Below, one piece after another: positions 61,131 to 64,000 of a DNA stretch of 64,000 nucleotides. Source of the stretch: Haloferax mediterranei ATCC 33500 (GTDB taxonomy: Archaea; Halobacteriota; Halobacteria; Halobacteriales; Haloferacaceae); NCBI RefSeq assembly GCF_000306765.2, contig NC_017941.2:930001-994000 (forward strand), given 5' to 3'. The notes under the pieces were generated by a model that searched no databases, was not told the DNA's origin, and saw only the letters and a program-made list of their open reading frames with translations. Both the position numbers and the translations under genes were made by a program. Numbering within the stretch: the first letter of the stretch is position 1; each line of letters starts with the position of its first letter.

Positions 61131-61805
61131 TTAAACGCGGTCAGCGAGACGTTTCAACGCCCCGTATCCGTACTGCAGTATCGGGTCTCCGTGGCCCGTC
61201 GCAATCACGTCGACTGCCGGACAACGGTCGGCGAACTCGCGGATACTTCGGCGGTTTTCGGCTCTGTTGGCAGTCATCACCCACGGCGTTGGCGCGAGTT
61301 TTCCATCCGATTCGCGGGCCATGTCGCCGACGAACGCAACGCCGTGTTGCTCGTGGACGTATGCAGTGTGCCCGGGTGTGTGTCCCGGCGTTCGGTACGC
61401 GACGAATCCGCCGAGTTCGTCGCCGTCGTTGACGACTTCGACCGGGTTCGTCGGCCGTTCAAGTAGTGGGGAGAAGAGTCGCTGGAGGAGACCTTTGTGC
61501 GAGCGAATCGGTGGCTTCGACTGTCCCGTCACATACGACGCGTCCGGCTCTGCGATGTGGATTGGGACGTCCGAGCGAAGTCCGAGAGCAGCAAGCGTCC
61601 CAACGTGGTCGAGGTCGTAGTGCGTCACGAGGACGCGGTCTATGTCACCCGCAGTAAGCCCGGCATCGACGAGACCACGCAGCATCCGGTCGCGGTCCCA
61701 CGGCGTGCCAGCATCGACGAGAACCACGTCGCCATCGTCGGAAACGAGATACGCATTCACCCCACGAAGTCGAAACCGACGGACCGAGTCGCGCAACGCA
61801 CTCAT
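61131..61805 (-). CDS. metallo-beta-lactamase-fold hydrolase
   Basis: A 224-aa MBL-fold protein. The first metal motif reads THYDLDHVG, i.e. HxDxDH with Asp in place of the second His of the usual HxHxDH. Further ligands are in TPGHTPGH (about 134-141), VGDMARE (about 157-163) and ATGHGDP (about 200-206). It could be a glyoxalase-II-like or other thioester, phosphodiester or lactone hydrolase. The Asp substitution occurs in some MBL subfamilies and does not by itself imply inactivity. Start ATG 61805. Confidence 0.83.
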   Translation of the reverse strand: MSALRDSVRRFRLRGVNAYLVSDDGDVVLVDAGTPWDRDRMLRGLVDAGLTAGDIDRVLVTHYDLDHVGTLAALGLRSDVPIHIAEPDASYVTGQSKPPIRSHKGLLQRLFSPLLERPTNPVEVVNDGDELGGFVAYRTPGHTPGHTAYVHEQHGVAFVGDMARESDGKLAPTPWVMTANRAENRRSIREFADRCPAVDVIATGHGDPILQYGYGALKRLADRV

Positions 61806-61863
61806 ATATCGACCTTGCGCTCAGACGACAAAAACCGTCGGCAGACTCGGCCGATTCGGTGAC

Positions 61864-62985
61864 CTACCGGGAGGCAAAGAGGTACTGACCGGCATCGGCC
61901 AAGAACCCGCCGCCCCCGATAAGGGGACAAATCACGAGTCCGAAGAGGTCGATAGCAACGGGCCGAGTGAATCCGAGTGCGCCCGCCGCGATGACCAGCA
62001 CCGGAACGATGGCAGCCAACGCGTAGAGCCACGTCGTCCACGCGTGTCCGAATCGACCGATGACGGCGAGAAGCGTGGTCGCGAGAAGGACCGAAGCCAC
62101 CGGGAGGATGAGCGTCGTCGGCGACGACGAGGCGGCGACTTGCAGCGCGGCGATACTCGGGAGCGAGAGTGGAGACGACGCGAGAAGCGCCTGTACCGGT
62201 GCACCCGTGTCTATCGAGAGGAGCGCCGTCACGAACTCTGAACCAGTTGTGCTGAGGTACCACCCGAAGCTACCGAGATACACGAGCAGTGAGGCGAGCG
62301 TGAGTCCCCATCCGTACCAAAGCGGGTTCGTCGCGTCGCGCTCGGTCGTGGTTGTAGCTTCAGAGCGGTTTTTCTCGCGCTCGAACCGATTGGTCGTTCT
62401 CCCGCCGCCGGTTCGCGACGCTCGGCGGTTAGTGTCTGATGACCGACGGTTGGTTTGAGTTCGGGACGACCCGCTGGACGACCCAGTTGACGAGGATGTC
62501 GACCCTGCGGACGATGACCGCGAAGCTGTGGTCCGCGAGGATGAAGCACGGGACGACGACTGATTCGGCGTAGATGACCGGGCCGATGAGGACGACGAGG
62601 ACGAGGAAGTGGAAGACGAAGCGGACGACGAGGATGAGGAAGCGGACGATGAGGAAGACGACCCCGAAGAAGACGAGCGGGCGTTTGTGTCGGTTGTATC
62701 TGTACTCTCTTCCTGTCCGGCCTGCCCGGGGAACTTGAACTTGGCTAGGCCATCGAGCCGTTTTTCGACGTACTTCCCGTGACCCATCCGGTCGTAGTCG
62801 GCGCGTTCTGCCTCGTCGGTGAGGACTTCGTAGGCCTTTCTGACGGCGGTGAACTGCGCTGGCGCTCGCTCGTCGTCGTTGACGTCGGGATGGTACTCCC
62901 GCGCCTTCTGGCGAAAGGCTTGCTTGATTTCGCCCCTCTCGGCGTCGCGTTCGACCCCGAGGAGTTCGTAGAAGTCCACCGGCAT
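61864..62985 (-). CDS. membrane-anchored J-domain protein
   Basis: A 373-aa DnaJ-family co-chaperone: J domain at 1-68 with the HPD tripeptide (REYHPDVND). A long Ser/Thr/Arg-rich low-complexity linker follows (about 95-210). A C-terminal membrane domain has four to five helices (about 225-365). The zinc-finger and CTD of canonical DnaJ are absent, so it would stimulate Hsp70 locally at the membrane. I start at ATG 62985 (MPVDFYELLG). The seven-residue longer version is less likely. No dnaK is in the window. Confidence 0.85.
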   Translation of the reverse strand: MPVDFYELLGVERDAERGEIKQAFRQKAREYHPDVNDDERAPAQFTAVRKAYEVLTDEAERADYDRMGHGKYVEKRLDGLAKFKFPGQAGQEESTDTTDTNARSSSSGSSSSSSASSSSSSASSSTSSSSSSSSARSSTPNQSSSRASSSRTTASRSSSAGSTSSSTGSSSGSSRTQTNRRSSDTNRRASRTGGGRTTNRFEREKNRSEATTTTERDATNPLWYGWGLTLASLLVYLGSFGWYLSTTGSEFVTALLSIDTGAPVQALLASSPLSLPSIAALQVAASSSPTTLILPVASVLLATTLLAVIGRFGHAWTTWLYALAAIVPVLVIAAGALGFTRPVAIDLFGLVICPLIGGGGFLADAGQYLFASR

Positions 62986-63132
62986 TCGATGTGCGATTCG
63001 ATGCAACGACGGCTTTTGAATGTACCGGGCATATCAGCGTTTGATATGTCTCTCCACCCTCGGTGTTGACGGGTCACTGACACCGCCGAGTTCCTTCGGA
63101 ATAATCATGAACCTCCACGGCCAGATGGCCGC

Positions 63133-64000
63133 ATGGAACGAATTCGGCTCGGAAACACCGTCTTCGAAGGCCGGAACAACGCATACCTCATCCCCGGCGA
63201 CCGACCGACGTTAGTCGACGTCGGCGTCGCGACGGATTCGGTTCGGCACGACGTTCGAGACGGCTTGCAGGCGGCCGGGTACGAGGTGTCCGACCTCGAA
63301 GCAATCGTCCTCACGCACTGGCACGCGGACCACACCGGCTTGGCAGGTGAACTACAGGCTGAAAGTGGCGCGTCAGTCTACGTCCACGCGGACGACGCCG
63401 GTATCGTTGCTGGCGACCCCGAAGCGCTCGCCGAAGAGCGCGATATCCGCGACCGCCGCTTCAGCGAATGGGGAATTCCCGATGGCCCGCTCGACGAAGT
63501 GACCTCGTTCCTCGACGGCCACGACGAACTACAGGGCGACCGCGTCGATGTCACCCCGGTCGAAGACGGCGACCGAATCGCCGCCGGCGACGACGAACTC
63601 GAAGTCGTCCACTTCCCCGGCCACGCCGCCGGGTTGAGCGCCTTTGCCTTCGACGGCGACGACGGCCGCGAGGCGTTCGTCGGCGACGTGATTCTCCCGA
63701 AATACACGCCGAACGTCGGCGGCGCGGACCTCCGGGTCGACCGACCGCTCGAAACCTACCTCGACAGTCTCGCTCGCCTCGCCGACCAGAACTTCGCGCG
63801 GGCGTGGCCCGGTCACCGCGACCCCATCGACGACCCGGCAGAACGAGCGCGCGTCATCGCCGAGCACCACCGCGAGCGCACCCGGCGCGTCCTCTCGGTG
63901 CTCGACGAACACGGCCCGGCGGACGCATGGACCGTGAGTGCCCACCTCTTCGGCGACCTCTCGAACATCCACATCCTCCACGGTCCCGGCGAGGCGTTTG
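63133..64000 (+). CDS. metallo-beta-lactamase-fold hydrolase (cut by window end)
   Basis: From ATG 63133 a frame stays open to the window end (289 codons). The protein begins MERIRLGNTVFEGRNNAYLI and has the full MBL motif THWHADHTG (HxHxDH, about residues 59-67), a second ligand segment FPGHAAG (about 163-169), FVGDVIL (about 182-188) and WPGHRDP (about 227-233). It is a glyoxalase-II-type hydrolase with a C-terminal helical extension. The end lies outside the window. It is divergent from the J-domain gene. Confidence 0.85.
   Translation, partial: MERIRLGNTVFEGRNNAYLIPGDRPTLVDVGVATDSVRHDVRDGLQAAGYEVSDLEAIVLTHWHADHTGLAGELQAESGASVYVHADDAGIVAGDPEALAEERDIRDRRFSEWGIPDGPLDEVTSFLDGHDELQGDRVDVTPVEDGDRIAAGDDELEVVHFPGHAAGLSAFAFDGDDGREAFVGDVILPKYTPNVGGADLRVDRPLETYLDSLARLADQNFARAWPGHRDPIDDPAERARVIAEHHRERTRRVLSVLDEHGPADAWTVSAHLFGDLSNIHILHGPGEAF

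Overview
The window is a gene-dense, GC-rich stretch of a halophilic archaeal main chromosome, almost certainly Haloferax or a very close relative. The evidence is the acidic proteome, short leaderless genes with a TATA box about 25-30 nt upstream, an archaeal SRP RNA, archaeal RibL, ADP-forming acetate-CoA ligase, a complex I without an NADH-input module, and gene content I know from Haloferax (HvJAMM2-like protease next to ribL, the PilB3/PilC3 pilus pair, many small haloarchaeal DUF families). I see no rRNA operon, insertion sequence, prophage, CRISPR array or defence island. It reads as core chromosome, not an accessory region.

Layout. 1-2.1 kb: purK-purE. 2.2-12.6 kb: eleven-gene nuo operon A-B-CD-H-I-J1-J2-K-L-M-N, mostly with 1-4 nt overlaps. 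12.7-16.1 kb: small regulatory-looking genes: a DUF protein, a TrkA-N/DHH fusion, a CBS/ParB-like protein, a 24-bp repeat array copied from the 3' end of a small gene, and a 56-aa zinc ribbon. 16.1-22.5 kb: MFS transporter, membrane DUF protein, secreted subtilase, CNNM/CBS membrane protein, M24 peptidase. 22.5-25.8 kb: ADP-forming acyl-CoA synthetase with a phosphotransacetylase-like partner, followed by a 550-nt AT-rich gap. 26.3-34.7 kb: ZIP transporter, ABC exporter pair, PQQ-type sugar dehydrogenase lipoprotein, oxidoreductases, SelT/Rdx-like protein. 34-37 kb: haem A/O synthase fusion divergent from cytochrome oxidase subunit II. 37-46 kb: ribL, JAMM protease, fructosamine kinase, RecJ-like nuclease, secreted phospholipase D, HEAT protein, nitrilase, old yellow enzyme.

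46-53 kb: DUF proteins, a two-subunit thiolase with Ser at the nucleophile position, SRP 7S RNA, tatA, tRNA-Gly(TCC), a low-complexity DUF4382 lipoprotein and a thioredoxin-reductase-like flavoprotein. 53-64 kb: methyltransferase, PilC3/PilB3, DUF proteins, a degenerate uracil-DNA-glycosylase-like protein, an orphan promoter, a DUF4097 lipoprotein, two metallo-beta-lactamase-fold hydrolases (the last cut by the window end) and a membrane J-domain protein.

Functional themes are respiration (nuo, coxB, ctaA/B fusion), acetyl-CoA metabolism (ACD, thiolase), and export and surface biogenesis (SRP RNA, TatA, PilB3/C3, Tat lipoproteins). I did not find a clearly new multi-gene system. The best leads are the gene-end-derived repeats, the Ser-thiolase pair, the half-CtaA/CtaB fusion with its Cys-bearing membrane neighbour, the DHH and ParB-like nucleotide/kinase candidates, and an orphan promoter near 60.07 kb.
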